Source of the DNA: Bacteroidales bacterium
Lineage (GTDB): Bacteria; Bacteroidota; Bacteroidia; Bacteroidales; JAFGXI01
DNA: 5,545 nt
Reading direction: 5' to 3'
Assembly (NCBI GenBank): GCA_026985625.1
Contig: JALSQC010000017.1
Location: 1 to 5,545 of the forward strand
Part shown: in pieces, positions 1-5,545 of the stretch
How positions within the stretch are numbered: the stretch's first letter is position 1
Layout: every line of letters begins with the position of its first letter
Notes under the pieces: generated by a model
The model's input: the letters and a program-made list of their open reading frames with translations, nothing else
What the model was told of the DNA's origin: nothing
The model's database searches: none
Program-made: the position numbers and the translations under genes

Positions 1-546
1 ATTTTGGTCATCGGTTAAGTCTCCATTAACAGAAAGAGGGTTTGTTATTGTTCCGTCTCCTGTTAGTGTAGAATCAGAGACAATAGTAGGAATATCTTGT
101 GCAACCCAAGCTGTTCCGTTCCAAGTAAGAACTTGACCGTTTATTGCTGTATCAGGTAATTCCATATAATCGCCAAGGTAAACTTGATTACCACTTTCTA
201 TATATAATGTATCGTTAGAAAAGGTTAATAATTGGTCGTCGGTAACAATTCCTACTGTTGCTATCTCAACCCAACTTGTGCCATCGAAATACCAAAATGT
301 ATTTGTATCGGTATCGTAAACCAACATACTAATATCGTTAGTTGACGATGTGGTTATTGCCATACGCTGTGCCGTTGTTAAACGTGGAATTAAAATTCCT
401 TTATCTTTGTTTTTAGAATAAACCTCGAACAATGCATTTATACTTGCAGGAGTATATGTGCTATCATCGGTTACAACTGTAGTTTGAGCTTTACCATGAT
501 ATGTAAAACTTAAAAATGTAATAATTATTAATACTAATTTTTTCAT
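1..546 (-). CDS. Secreted surface / tail-fibre-like repeat protein, N-terminal part (cut by window edge)
   Basis: The frame is open from ATG at 544-546 to base 1, giving 182 codons; the C-terminus lies outside the window. Residues 1-20 look like a Sec signal peptide: MKK, a hydrophobic stretch LVLIIITFLSF, then GKA before Gln21, a cleavage style common in Bacteroidota. Residues about 34-97 contain a block (INALFEVYSKNKDKGILIPR, then a TTAQRMAI turn and a WYFDGTSWVEIA strand) that I recognise from many Bacteroidota cell-surface proteins of tail-fibre or adhesin type. After it come short repeat-like pieces: TDDQLLTFSNDTLYIESGN (102-120), GQVLTWNGTAWVAQD (137-151), DSTLTGDGTITNPLSV (158-173) and a second TDDQN at the edge (178-182). 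Such proteins often end in a peptidase S74-like chaperone or a secretion domain, but that part is not visible here. A -7 promoter box lies about 55 nt upstream and there is no Shine-Dalgarno sequence. Surface location is inferred from the signal peptide; the exact function is unknown. Confidence 0.8.
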   Translation of the reverse strand, partial: MKKLVLIIITFLSFTYHGKAQTTVVTDDSTYTPASINALFEVYSKNKDKGILIPRLTTAQRMAITTSSTNDISMLVYDTDTNTFWYFDGTSWVEIATVGIVTDDQLLTFSNDTLYIESGNQVYLGDYMELPDTAINGQVLTWNGTAWVAQDIPTIVSDSTLTGDGTITNPLSVNGDLTDDQN

Positions 547-599
547 ATTATTTTGAGATTTAATAAATTAAGATTAACAAGTTTTAATAAAATTCATTA

Positions 600-607
600 C
601 AAAGTTA
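600..607 (-). promoter_or_regulatory. Putative -7 promoter box (TAACTTTG) for the surface-protein gene
   Basis: The minus strand reads TAACTTTG, an exact match to the Bacteroidota sigma-factor consensus TAnnTTTG. It lies 54-61 nt upstream of the ATG at 546, leaving a leader of roughly 45-50 nt. I do not see a good -33 TTTG at the expected distance, so the call rests on one box and its position between a terminator and a start codon. Confidence 0.45.
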
Positions 608-628
608 CAATTTTTTTTAATATATACT

Positions 629-719
629 TGCATACCGTAAATTAAATATAAAGCAATAGTATAATGTGGTGGTAGGGTAAACTTATTATGTTATACTATT
701 AAAAGTAAAATGTATGCAA
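629..719. repeat. Nested inverted repeat in the intergenic region
   Basis: The outer arms are TTGCATAC (629-636) and GTATGCAA (712-719), perfectly complementary over 8 bp. The inner arms are AATAGTATAA (655-664) and TTATACTATT (691-700), perfectly complementary over 10 bp, and enclose a 26-nt loop that is G-rich for this genome (TGTGGTGGTAGGGT at 665-678). The structure lies between the bidirectional terminator at 722-762 and the promoter box at 600-607. It contains no convincing reading frame. It could be an operator region, a structured RNA, or the scar of a small element; the sequence alone does not decide. Confidence 0.45.
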
Positions 720-721
720 AT

Positions 722-762
722 AAAAAACAGGTTGTTTAAAAAAATTAAACAGCCTGTTTTTT
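722..762 (-). terminator. Bidirectional intrinsic terminator downstream of the isocitrate dehydrogenase gene
   Basis: The arms 722-739 and 745-762 pair over 18 positions, with one G-U type mismatch in the middle, around an AAAAA loop (740-744). The core is ACAGGTTGTTTAA against TTAAACAGCCTGT. Runs of A on the left and T on the right (757-764) give a U-tract in either direction. On the minus strand it begins about 35 nt after the isocitrate dehydrogenase stop codon, so it most likely ends that transcript. It would also stop plus-strand transcription, so a short plus-strand transcript over the nested repeat would end here. Confidence 0.85.
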
Positions 763-797
763 TTACAGTTAAAAATTAATATTAACTCAAATTACTA

Positions 798-3026
798 CTA
801 TATGTTATCGATTATAGCATTTAGTGTTTTACTTGGACGCATGGCTGCAAATGCCATATCGTCATTTGGTAGGTAATAACCTCCTATATCTGTTGCTTTT
901 CCTTCGGCATTAGCTATTTCGTCCAGAATTTTATTTTCGTTTTCTTTAAGAGCAATTGCAACTTGCGAAAATTTATTACGTAATTCCTCCGATTCGTTTT
1001 GATTAGCTAACTCCTCAGCCCAGTATTGTGCTAAATAAAAATGGCTTCCTCTATTGTCAAGTTCGCCTGCTTTTCGCGATGGTTGACGTTGATTATTTAG
1101 ATGTTTACTAACTGCTTTATCTAATGTTTCCGATAAAATTTTAGCATTTTGGTTTCCGTATTTTTCCGATAAATGTTCTAACGAAACGGTTAATGCCAGG
1201 AACTCACCTAAAGAATCCCAACGCAAATGTCCTTCTTTTAAAAATTGTTCTACATGTTTTGGTGCAGAACCTCCGGCACCTGTTTCGAACAATCCACCGC
1301 CGTTTAACAATGGAACTATTGATAACATTTTAGCACTTGTTCCTAATTCTAAAATTGGGAATAAATCGGTTAAATAATCTCTTAAAGCATTTCCCGAAAC
1401 CGATATTGTATCTTTTCCGGCTTTTACTCTTGGTAATGTAAATCTCATTGCCTCAACAGGCGACATTATATGTATTTCAATATCTTTGGTATCGTAATCT
1501 TTTAAATAAGTTTCTACTTTTTTAATAATTTGTGCATCGTGTGCACGATTTTTATCTAACCAAAAGACAGCAGGAACTCCTGTTGCTTTTGCCCTACTTA
1601 CTGCCAAACGAACCCAATCTTTTATCGGAGTATCTTTTGCTTGACAACCTCTGTAAATATCACCTTTTTCGACTTTATGTTCCATTAAAACATTTCCTTT
1701 GCTGTCAACTACTCTAATTGTTCCATTGCCGGGCGATTTAAATGTTTTATCGTGCGAGCCGTATTCTTCGGCTTTTTGTGCCATTAAGCCTACATTTGAT
1801 ACATTTCCCATTGTTGCAGGGTTAAATGCTCCATTTTGTTTGCAAAAATCTATTGCTTCTTGATAAAATGTAGAATAAGAACGGTCGGGAATAATTGCTT
1901 TTGTGTCGTGTAATTTGCCGTCGGGTCCCCAAAGTTTTCCGGAGTCTCTAATCATTGGAGGCATAGATGCATCTATAATAATTAAATTTGGTGCATGTAG
2001 ATTTGTAATTCCTTTATTGCTATCAACCATTGCAATATCAGGATTTTTTTCGTAAACTTTGTTTATGTCTGCTATAATTTTGTTTTTTTTATCTTCGGGT
2101 AGTTTTTCTAATTTTTTGTATAAATCTCCTAGTCCAAGGTCTGCATTAATTCCCAGTTCGTTAAAAGTATCGGCATATTTTTCAAAAACATCTTTAAAAT
2201 AAACCGATACAAAATGTCCAAAAATAATTGGGTCGGATATTTTCATCATTGTTGCTTTAAGATGCACCGAGAATAAAACATCTTTTTGTTTTGCGTCTGT
2301 AACTTGTTCGTCGATGAATGATCGAAGTGCTTTAACACTCATAAATGTTCCGTCAAAAACTTCGTCTTTTAAAAGGTGTAATTTTTCTTTTAAAACTGTT
2401 ACATTTCCGTGCTCATCAACAAATTCTATATTTACATTGTCTTCATTTTTTATAACTATTGATTTTTCGTTTCCAAAAAAATCGCCATCGCTCATATGTG
2501 CAACATGTGTTTTTGAGTCTTTTGACCATTCGCCCAATTTATGAGGATGATCTTGTGCGTATTTTTTTACCGATGGGGCAACTCTCCTGTCGGAGTTTCC
2601 TTGACGTAGAACAGGATTTACAGCACTGCCTAAACATTTTGCATATCGCTCTTTAATTTGTTTTTCTTCGTCGTTTTGTGGTTCCTCGGGATAATCGGGC
2701 AAGTCGTATCCTTTTGATTTTAATTCTTTTATAGCTTCTTTAAGTTGAGGTATTGATGCCGAAATATTTGGTAATTTAATAATGTTTGCTTCGGGTTTGT
2801 TAACTAACTCACCAAGAAAAGATAAATCGTCGTTAATTTTTTGTTCCGGTGATAATTTTTCGGGAAAGGTAGCTAATATTCTTCCTGCTAAAGAAATATT
2901 TTTGGTTTCAATCTCTACATTTGCAACTTTTGTAAATGCGTTTACAATTGGCAATAATGAGTAAGTTGCAAGAGCCGGGGCTTCGTCAACTTTTGTCCAA
3001 ATAATTTTTGATTTTTGTGAGTTCAT
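798..3026 (-). CDS. icd: Monomeric NADP-dependent isocitrate dehydrogenase (EC 1.1.1.42)
   Basis: This 742-residue protein is full length for the monomeric (about 740-residue, IDH-II) family and unrelated in length to the homodimeric 400-residue Icd. It oxidatively decarboxylates isocitrate to 2-oxoglutarate in the cytoplasmic TCA cycle, making NADPH, with Mg/Mn as cofactor. The start IIWTKVDEAPALATYSLLPI and the block GSAVNPVLRQGNSDRR (133-148) are family hallmarks. Compared from memory with the Azotobacter vinelandii enzyme, the active-site residues align with a constant offset of +2: isocitrate-binding Ser134, Asn137, Arg141, Arg147, Tyr422 and Arg549; catalytic Lys257; metal ligands Asp352, Asp550 and Asp554; NADP contacts His591, Arg602 and Arg651. 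Nothing essential appears to be missing. The ATG at 3024-3026 fits the family N-terminus and has an AT-rich leader with no Shine-Dalgarno. The gene stands alone between a promoter box (3072-3079) and a terminator (722-762) and ends in TAG. Its base composition is visibly less AT-extreme than that of dnaX, as expected for a well-expressed metabolic gene. Confidence 0.97.
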   Translation of the reverse strand: MNSQKSKIIWTKVDEAPALATYSLLPIVNAFTKVANVEIETKNISLAGRILATFPEKLSPEQKINDDLSFLGELVNKPEANIIKLPNISASIPQLKEAIKELKSKGYDLPDYPEEPQNDEEKQIKERYAKCLGSAVNPVLRQGNSDRRVAPSVKKYAQDHPHKLGEWSKDSKTHVAHMSDGDFFGNEKSIVIKNEDNVNIEFVDEHGNVTVLKEKLHLLKDEVFDGTFMSVKALRSFIDEQVTDAKQKDVLFSVHLKATMMKISDPIIFGHFVSVYFKDVFEKYADTFNELGINADLGLGDLYKKLEKLPEDKKNKIIADINKVYEKNPDIAMVDSNKGITNLHAPNLIIIDASMPPMIRDSGKLWGPDGKLHDTKAIIPDRSYSTFYQEAIDFCKQNGAFNPATMGNVSNVGLMAQKAEEYGSHDKTFKSPGNGTIRVVDSKGNVLMEHKVEKGDIYRGCQAKDTPIKDWVRLAVSRAKATGVPAVFWLDKNRAHDAQIIKKVETYLKDYDTKDIEIHIMSPVEAMRFTLPRVKAGKDTISVSGNALRDYLTDLFPILELGTSAKMLSIVPLLNGGGLFETGAGGSAPKHVEQFLKEGHLRWDSLGEFLALTVSLEHLSEKYGNQNAKILSETLDKAVSKHLNNQRQPSRKAGELDNRGSHFYLAQYWAEELANQNESEELRNKFSQVAIALKENENKILDEIANAEGKATDIGGYYLPNDDMAFAAMRPSKTLNAIIDNI

Positions 3027-3041
3027 TTTTTAAATATATTA

Positions 3042-3054
3042 AATTGTTACAATT
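3042..3054. repeat. Short dyad AATTGT-T-ACAATT in the icd leader
   Basis: Two 6-bp arms (3042-3047 and 3049-3054) flank a single T, directly next to the larger inverted repeat at 3055-3081 and 16 nt upstream of the icd start. The geometry fits a small operator half-site pair, but AT-rich dyads of this size also arise by chance. Confidence 0.25.
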
Positions 3055-3081
3055 ATTAATTTTGTTTGTCACAAAATTAAT
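3055..3081. promoter_or_regulatory. 11-bp perfect inverted repeat overlapping the icd promoter box
   Basis: ATTAATTTTGT (3055-3065) and ACAAAATTAAT (3071-3081) are perfect reverse complements separated by 5 nt (TTGTC). The right arm contains the minus-strand -7 box. By symmetry the left arm carries the same TAATTTTG box on the plus strand (3057-3064). It could be an operator covering the promoter or a hairpin in the dnaX 3' region. It is not a good intrinsic terminator for dnaX, because the minus strand lacks a U-tract after it. Confidence 0.45.
3072..3079 (-). promoter_or_regulatory. Putative -7 promoter box (TAATTTTG) for icd
   Basis: The minus strand reads TAATTTTG, an exact match to the Bacteroidota -7 consensus TAnnTTTG, 46-53 nt upstream of the icd ATG. 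No clear -33 TTTG is visible; a TTTC at about 3103-3106 is the nearest weak candidate. The box sits inside a perfect 11-bp inverted repeat. Confidence 0.45.
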
Positions 3082-3141
3082 GTTTTAGACTTATTTTAAA
3101 AAGAAATTTGTTTTTTATTATTGTGTTTATAAACAATATTT

Positions 3142-4911
3142 TTATGGTTCTAAATCGAATTTTAATTTTAAATCGTTTAATAAATTATTTTTATTAACCA
3201 TATATTTAAATTTTTCTTCGTTGGTATATGGTATTTTATCTTTTTGTTCGTTCGATTTTATAAGATTTATTTCTAATGTAATTTTTGTATTTTTTAATTC
3301 TAAACGTAAAAATTTTAAAATGTCGTCGCTTAAATTTTGTATATCTCTTTTTGTGTTTATGCTTTTTACATCTATTGTTATTATTTTGTTTTCGATATTA
3401 AAATGTTTGTTTTCGAGAATTATTTTTAAACGATTATCGTATTTATCTATTAATTTATTCCACGAGTTGTTAAAATCGTCTATAGTAAAATCGTTATTTA
3501 ATTCTAATGGTTTATTATTATCTGTTTGTGTTGTTTCGGGTTTATCTGTTTTTGTATCATTATAGTTTAACAGGTTTTGCGGAATATTGATATCTGCAGG
3601 AATCTCGGCTATATGCGTATCGGATTGCTTGTTGTTATTTGTAGATATTTTTTCTTTTTGGGGTGTTTTAATGTCTTCTTCGGGTTCGTTAATTGTTATA
3701 TGTTCTTGTTTTGTGGTGTTGTTTTGTGGTGTTGTTTGTTGTTCGGTTGTTTGGGTATTATTTTTTTGTTGTTTTGGTTGTTTTATCTCTATATTATTTT
3801 GTTTTTCGGTGGTGTTGTTATTTGTAATACTGCAAAGTTTCATTAGAGTAATCTCTACAAATAATCGTTTGTTTGTGCTTGATTTATAATTTATATCTAC
3901 TTTATTTAATATTTCTAACGCTTGTAATATAAATTTTACTGTTATTTTTTTTGAATAGTCTAAAAATAGTTTTTTCTGATTTTCGCTTACATCTAATAAA
4001 TCTAAAGTTATGGAGTCTTTACAAACAAGTATGTTTCGTAAGTGTTCGCTTAATCCGTTAATAAAATAAGTTATATTAAATCCTCTGTTTAGTATATCGT
4101 TAAACTGTAAAAGCGTTTGATGTATGTTGTTTTCTATAAAATTATCTATTAACATAAAATATGTTTTGTAATCAAGAACGTTTAGGTTTTCGATAACCGA
4201 TGCGTATGTAATATTACTGCCTGAGAAGCTAACAATTTGGTCGAAAATAGACAAGGCATCACGTAATGCTCCATCGGCTTTTTCTGCAATTATGTGTAAT
4301 GCGTTTTCGTCGGCTGTTATGTTCTCGCTCTTTGCTACATATTTTAAGTGGTTTGTAATGTCTTTAATTTTAATACGTTTAAAATCAAAAATTTGACATC
4401 GCGATAATATTGTAGGAATAATTTTATGTTTTTCGGTTGTTGCCAATATAAATATTGCATGTTCGGGTGGTTCTTCCAATGTCTTTAAAAAAGCATTAAA
4501 AGCTTGTTGCGATAGCATGTGAACCTCGTCTATTATATATATGCTGTATTTGCCTATTTGTGGCGGAATACGAACTTGGTCTATAAGGTTTCTTATATCG
4601 TCAACCGAATTGTTAGATGCAGCATCTAATTCGTGTATATTAAACGAGTTTGATTTTTCAAAAGCTTTACATGATTCGCATTCGTTACAAGCCTCAAAAT
4701 CGTCGGTTATATTTTGACAGTTTATGGTTTTTGCAAAAATTCTTGCACAAGTTGTTTTTCCTACTCCACGTGGTCCGCAAAAAAGATATGCATGAGCAAG
4801 ATGATTTAGTTTTATTGAGTTTTTTAATGTAGATGTTATTGACTCTTGTCCAACAACCGAATTAAAATTTGATGGACGATATTTTCGAGCCGAAACAATA
4901 AAATTATTCAT
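3142..4911 (-). CDS. dnaX: DNA polymerase III subunit gamma/tau (clamp-loader ATPase)
   Basis: This 589-residue protein is the ATPase of the clamp loader, which opens the DnaN sliding clamp and puts it on primed DNA in the replisome. The N-terminal AAA+ region is complete: Walker A GPRGVGKT (46-53); zinc-binding Cys65, Cys75, Cys78 and Cys81; Walker B IIDEVHML (126-133); sensor 1 around ATTE (157-160); the SRC motif (170-172), whose Arg171 is the arginine finger acting on the neighbouring subunit; and sensor 2 GALRDALS (214-221). Residues about 230-365 are the helical oligomerisation domain. Residues about 362-470 form a low-complexity linker rich in Asn, Gln, Thr and Lys. A C-terminal domain (about 471-589) follows, ending LKLKFDLEP. 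The start MNNFIVSARKYRPSNFNSVV is the standard family beginning. The leader has no Shine-Dalgarno, and the gene starts 49 nt after the hotdog gene stop, so co-transcription is likely. An A7 run in the linker could allow a shorter gamma-type product. Full-length tau function is inferred from the family. Confidence 0.97.
   Translation of the reverse strand: MNNFIVSARKYRPSNFNSVVGQESITSTLKNSIKLNHLAHAYLFCGPRGVGKTTCARIFAKTINCQNITDDFEACNECESCKAFEKSNSFNIHELDAASNNSVDDIRNLIDQVRIPPQIGKYSIYIIDEVHMLSQQAFNAFLKTLEEPPEHAIFILATTEKHKIIPTILSRCQIFDFKRIKIKDITNHLKYVAKSENITADENALHIIAEKADGALRDALSIFDQIVSFSGSNITYASVIENLNVLDYKTYFMLIDNFIENNIHQTLLQFNDILNRGFNITYFINGLSEHLRNILVCKDSITLDLLDVSENQKKLFLDYSKKITVKFILQALEILNKVDINYKSSTNKRLFVEITLMKLCSITNNNTTEKQNNIEIKQPKQQKNNTQTTEQQTTPQNNTTKQEHITINEPEEDIKTPQKEKISTNNNKQSDTHIAEIPADINIPQNLLNYNDTKTDKPETTQTDNNKPLELNNDFTIDDFNNSWNKLIDKYDNRLKIILENKHFNIENKIITIDVKSINTKRDIQNLSDDILKFLRLELKNTKITLEINLIKSNEQKDKIPYTNEEKFKYMVNKNNLLNDLKLKFDLEP
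3708..3733. repeat. Tandem 13-nt duplication in the dnaX linker
   Basis: GTTTTGTGGTGTT occurs twice back to back (3708-3720 and 3721-3733). Thirteen is not a multiple of three, so on the coding (minus) strand the two copies are read in different frames: one contributes to TTPQN (393-397), the other to NTTKQ (398-402). It lies in the unstructured linker, where such a change is tolerated. Confidence 0.7.
3758..3766 (-). other. Candidate slippery site in dnaX (A AAA AAT) with immediate -1 frame stop
   Basis: On the coding strand, codons Gln382-Lys383-Asn384 read CAA AAA AAT. Bases 3766-3760 thus form A AAA AAT, which fits the X XXY YYZ rule for -1 ribosomal slippage in the correct phase, within an A7 run (3767-3761). 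The first codon in the -1 frame is TAA (3760-3758). A -1 slip, or one extra A added by RNA polymerase, would end the protein at about 384 residues, just after the ATPase and oligomerisation domains, as in the gamma form of other bacteria. Loss of one A also reaches a stop, after about 20 codons. No GC-rich stem-loop or clear upstream Shine-Dalgarno stimulator is seen, so use of the site is unproven. Confidence 0.4.
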
Positions 4912-4960
4912 GTTTATTGTATTTTTTTTGTATTATATAGTTTTTGTAAAGTTATTTAAT

Positions 4961-5335
4961 TTAACTCTGTTTTTGTAAATATTGTGCTTTTATTTTAAAA
5001 AAAATTGTTTTATCGTTAAATATTTTAGCATCTATCTTTATTTTATCCGAATCATTATCGGTTATTTTAATTTTAACATTAAGTTTGTTAAGTTTATTTG
5101 GTTCTATTAAAGCTAAAAATTTCATATTAGAAATTTTTATTGTTTCTAATTCTTTATTCAAACTTTTTGACAATATTTCTTTTACAATTTGTTGTTGCAT
5201 AACTCCCGGCACAATAGGTTTTTCGGGAAAATGTCCACTAAATATATCATGGTTTGGATTAATTTCTACTTGAGCTTGTATAATATTTTCTATTATTTGC
5301 AGATTACTTATTTTGTAAAAATTTTTAATTAACAT
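4961..5335 (-). CDS. Small FabZ/FabA-like hotdog-fold protein (3-hydroxyacyl-ACP dehydratase-like)
   Basis: This 124-residue protein has the FabZ signature in INPNHDIFSGHFPEKPIVPG (25-44) with the catalytic-type His35 in GHFP and the P-x-V-PGV turn. The rest alternates beta strands, as in a single hotdog domain, and the length fits stand-alone small dehydratases. FabZ enzymes remove water from 3-hydroxyacyl-ACP using a His and a Glu 14 residues later (E. coli His54 and Glu68). Here that position is Gln49, within PGVMQQQIVKE, and Glu53 is the nearest acid. From memory, PGVxxxQxIKE-type sequences occur in dehydratase-like proteins of Bacteroidota flexirubin/aryl-polyene pigment clusters, so that role is more likely than housekeeping fatty-acid synthesis. 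The ATG at 5333-5335 is chosen because it sits just before the first predicted strand and overlaps the upstream frame by 11 nt, suggesting translational coupling. Substrate and catalytic competence are unknown. Confidence 0.75.
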   Translation of the reverse strand: MLIKNFYKISNLQIIENIIQAQVEINPNHDIFSGHFPEKPIVPGVMQQQIVKEILSKSLNKELETIKISNMKFLALIEPNKLNKLNVKIKITDNDSDKIKIDAKIFNDKTIFFKIKAQYLQKQS

Positions 5336-5545
5336 TTTGTTTTATTGTATTTAGGTTTAACCTTAATTTAATGTTTTTATGTTTTATGTTTATGGTATTT
5401 GGAAAATTATTTTTATAATTTTTATACGATATACTTATTATTTTTCGAATTTTATTTGCATTCTCGAGTAAAATTAGATTATTGTTTTTATAATATATAA
5501 AATTTTTGCCATATAAGTTTTTAAACTTATACATTATTAACGAAT
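5325..5545 (-). CDS. C-terminal end of an unidentified gene (open to window edge)
   Basis: The frame ends with TAA at 5325-5327 and runs up through an ATG at 5532-5534, but upstream codons (TCG TTA ATA) stay open to the window edge. The Met is therefore probably internal and this is the tail of a longer protein. The visible 69 residues are very rich in Asn, Lys and Ile, with alternating polar/hydrophobic strands (NFIYYKNNNLILL, then FPNTINIKHKNIKLRLNLNT). The ending, a Tyr-containing segment, then Phe-Pro, then two amphipathic strands finishing in Asn, recalls the C-terminus of LolA-like or DUF4292-like Bacteroidota periplasmic lipid-carrier proteins. LolA-like genes accompany dehydratases in aryl-polyene clusters. 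This likeness is only a pattern impression. The 11-nt overlap with the hotdog gene supports a shared operon and supports the frame being real. Confidence 0.5.
   Translation of the reverse strand, partial: SLIMYKFKNLYGKNFIYYKNNNLILLENANKIRKIISISYKNYKNNFPNTINIKHKNIKLRLNLNTIKQNVN

Noticed and set aside
1532..2964. Several plus-strand open frames of 60-76 codons opposite the isocitrate dehydrogenase gene
   Set aside because: The minus-strand gene is full length with all family residues; these frames resemble no family and lack their own signals.
3124..3135. Perfect 12-nt palindrome TGTTTATAAACA just after dnaX, considered as its terminator
   Set aside because: There is no loop and no U-tract in the minus-strand direction; it is AT-rich and short, so chance is likely.
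3221..3565. Plus-strand 114-codon open frame opposite the dnaX C-terminal region
   Set aside because: Its Phe/Ser/Leu/Ile-rich composition is what antisense reading of Lys/Asn/Glu-rich codons gives; no start signals or recognisable domain.
3577..3889. Plus-strand open frames of 89-100 codons with hydrophobic, Phe/Cys/Leu-rich translations
   Set aside because: They are antisense to the dnaX linker; Asn/Lys/Gln-rich codons read backwards give Leu/Phe/Cys/Val-rich nonsense that mimics membrane proteins.
3945..3952. A8 run on the dnaX coding strand (Ser320-Lys321-Lys322), also a slippery A AAA AAA heptamer with a -1 stop about 14 codons on
   Set aside because: Slippage here would cut the protein inside the oligomerisation domain, so the product would probably not assemble. 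The later A7 site is better placed.
4912..4960. Possible separate dnaX promoter (minus strand TAACTTTA near 4946-4953)
   Set aside because: It misses the final G of the TAnnTTTG consensus, the whole gap is AT-rich, and the 49-nt spacing fits co-transcription with the upstream gene.
1..5545. CRISPR array, tRNA, rRNA or insertion sequence
   Set aside because: No regularly spaced repeats, no tRNA-like cloverleaf, no rRNA-like stretch and no transposase or terminal repeats with target duplications were seen.

Overview
The window looks like chromosomal DNA from a very AT-rich member of the Bacteroidota, probably Bacteroidales-like. Several things point there. Coding DNA is Lys/Asn/Ile-rich. The starts have A/T-rich leaders with no Shine-Dalgarno sequence. 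Two promoter boxes match the Bacteroidota -7 consensus TAnnTTTG. One secreted protein has a signal peptide ending in Ala-Gln and a surface/tail-fibre-like repeat style common in this phylum. The species cannot be told from this window.

All five supported genes lie on the minus strand, so transcription runs from high to low coordinates. From the right edge: (i) a 69-codon open frame (5325-5534) that stays open to the window edge and is probably the C-terminal end of a longer gene; (ii) a small FabZ/FabA-type hotdog protein (4961-5335) overlapping it by 11 nt; (iii) dnaX, the clamp-loader gamma/tau subunit (3142-4911), 49 nt further on; (iv) a gap of about 115 nt with an 11-bp inverted repeat over a promoter box; (v) a monomeric NADP-dependent isocitrate dehydrogenase (798-3026); (vi) a 251-nt intergenic region with a strong bidirectional terminator, a nested inverted repeat and a promoter box; (vii) the N-terminal 182 codons of a secreted surface protein (1-546), cut by the left edge.

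Genes (i)-(iii) are packed like one transcription unit, although their roles (possibly envelope lipid or pigment chemistry, then DNA replication) are not obviously linked. The isocitrate dehydrogenase appears to be its own unit, with its own promoter and a hairpin/U-tract terminator. The surface-protein gene also appears to have its own promoter. No mobile element, CRISPR array, tRNA or rRNA was seen.

The points most worth a second look are: an A-AAA-AAT slippery heptamer in dnaX, placed just after the ATPase/oligomerisation region and followed at once by a -1 frame stop, which could make a short gamma-type product; the dyad covering the isocitrate dehydrogenase promoter box; the nested inverted repeat beside the terminator; and the hotdog protein, which has Gln where FabZ has its catalytic Glu. 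No clearly new multi-gene system is visible.
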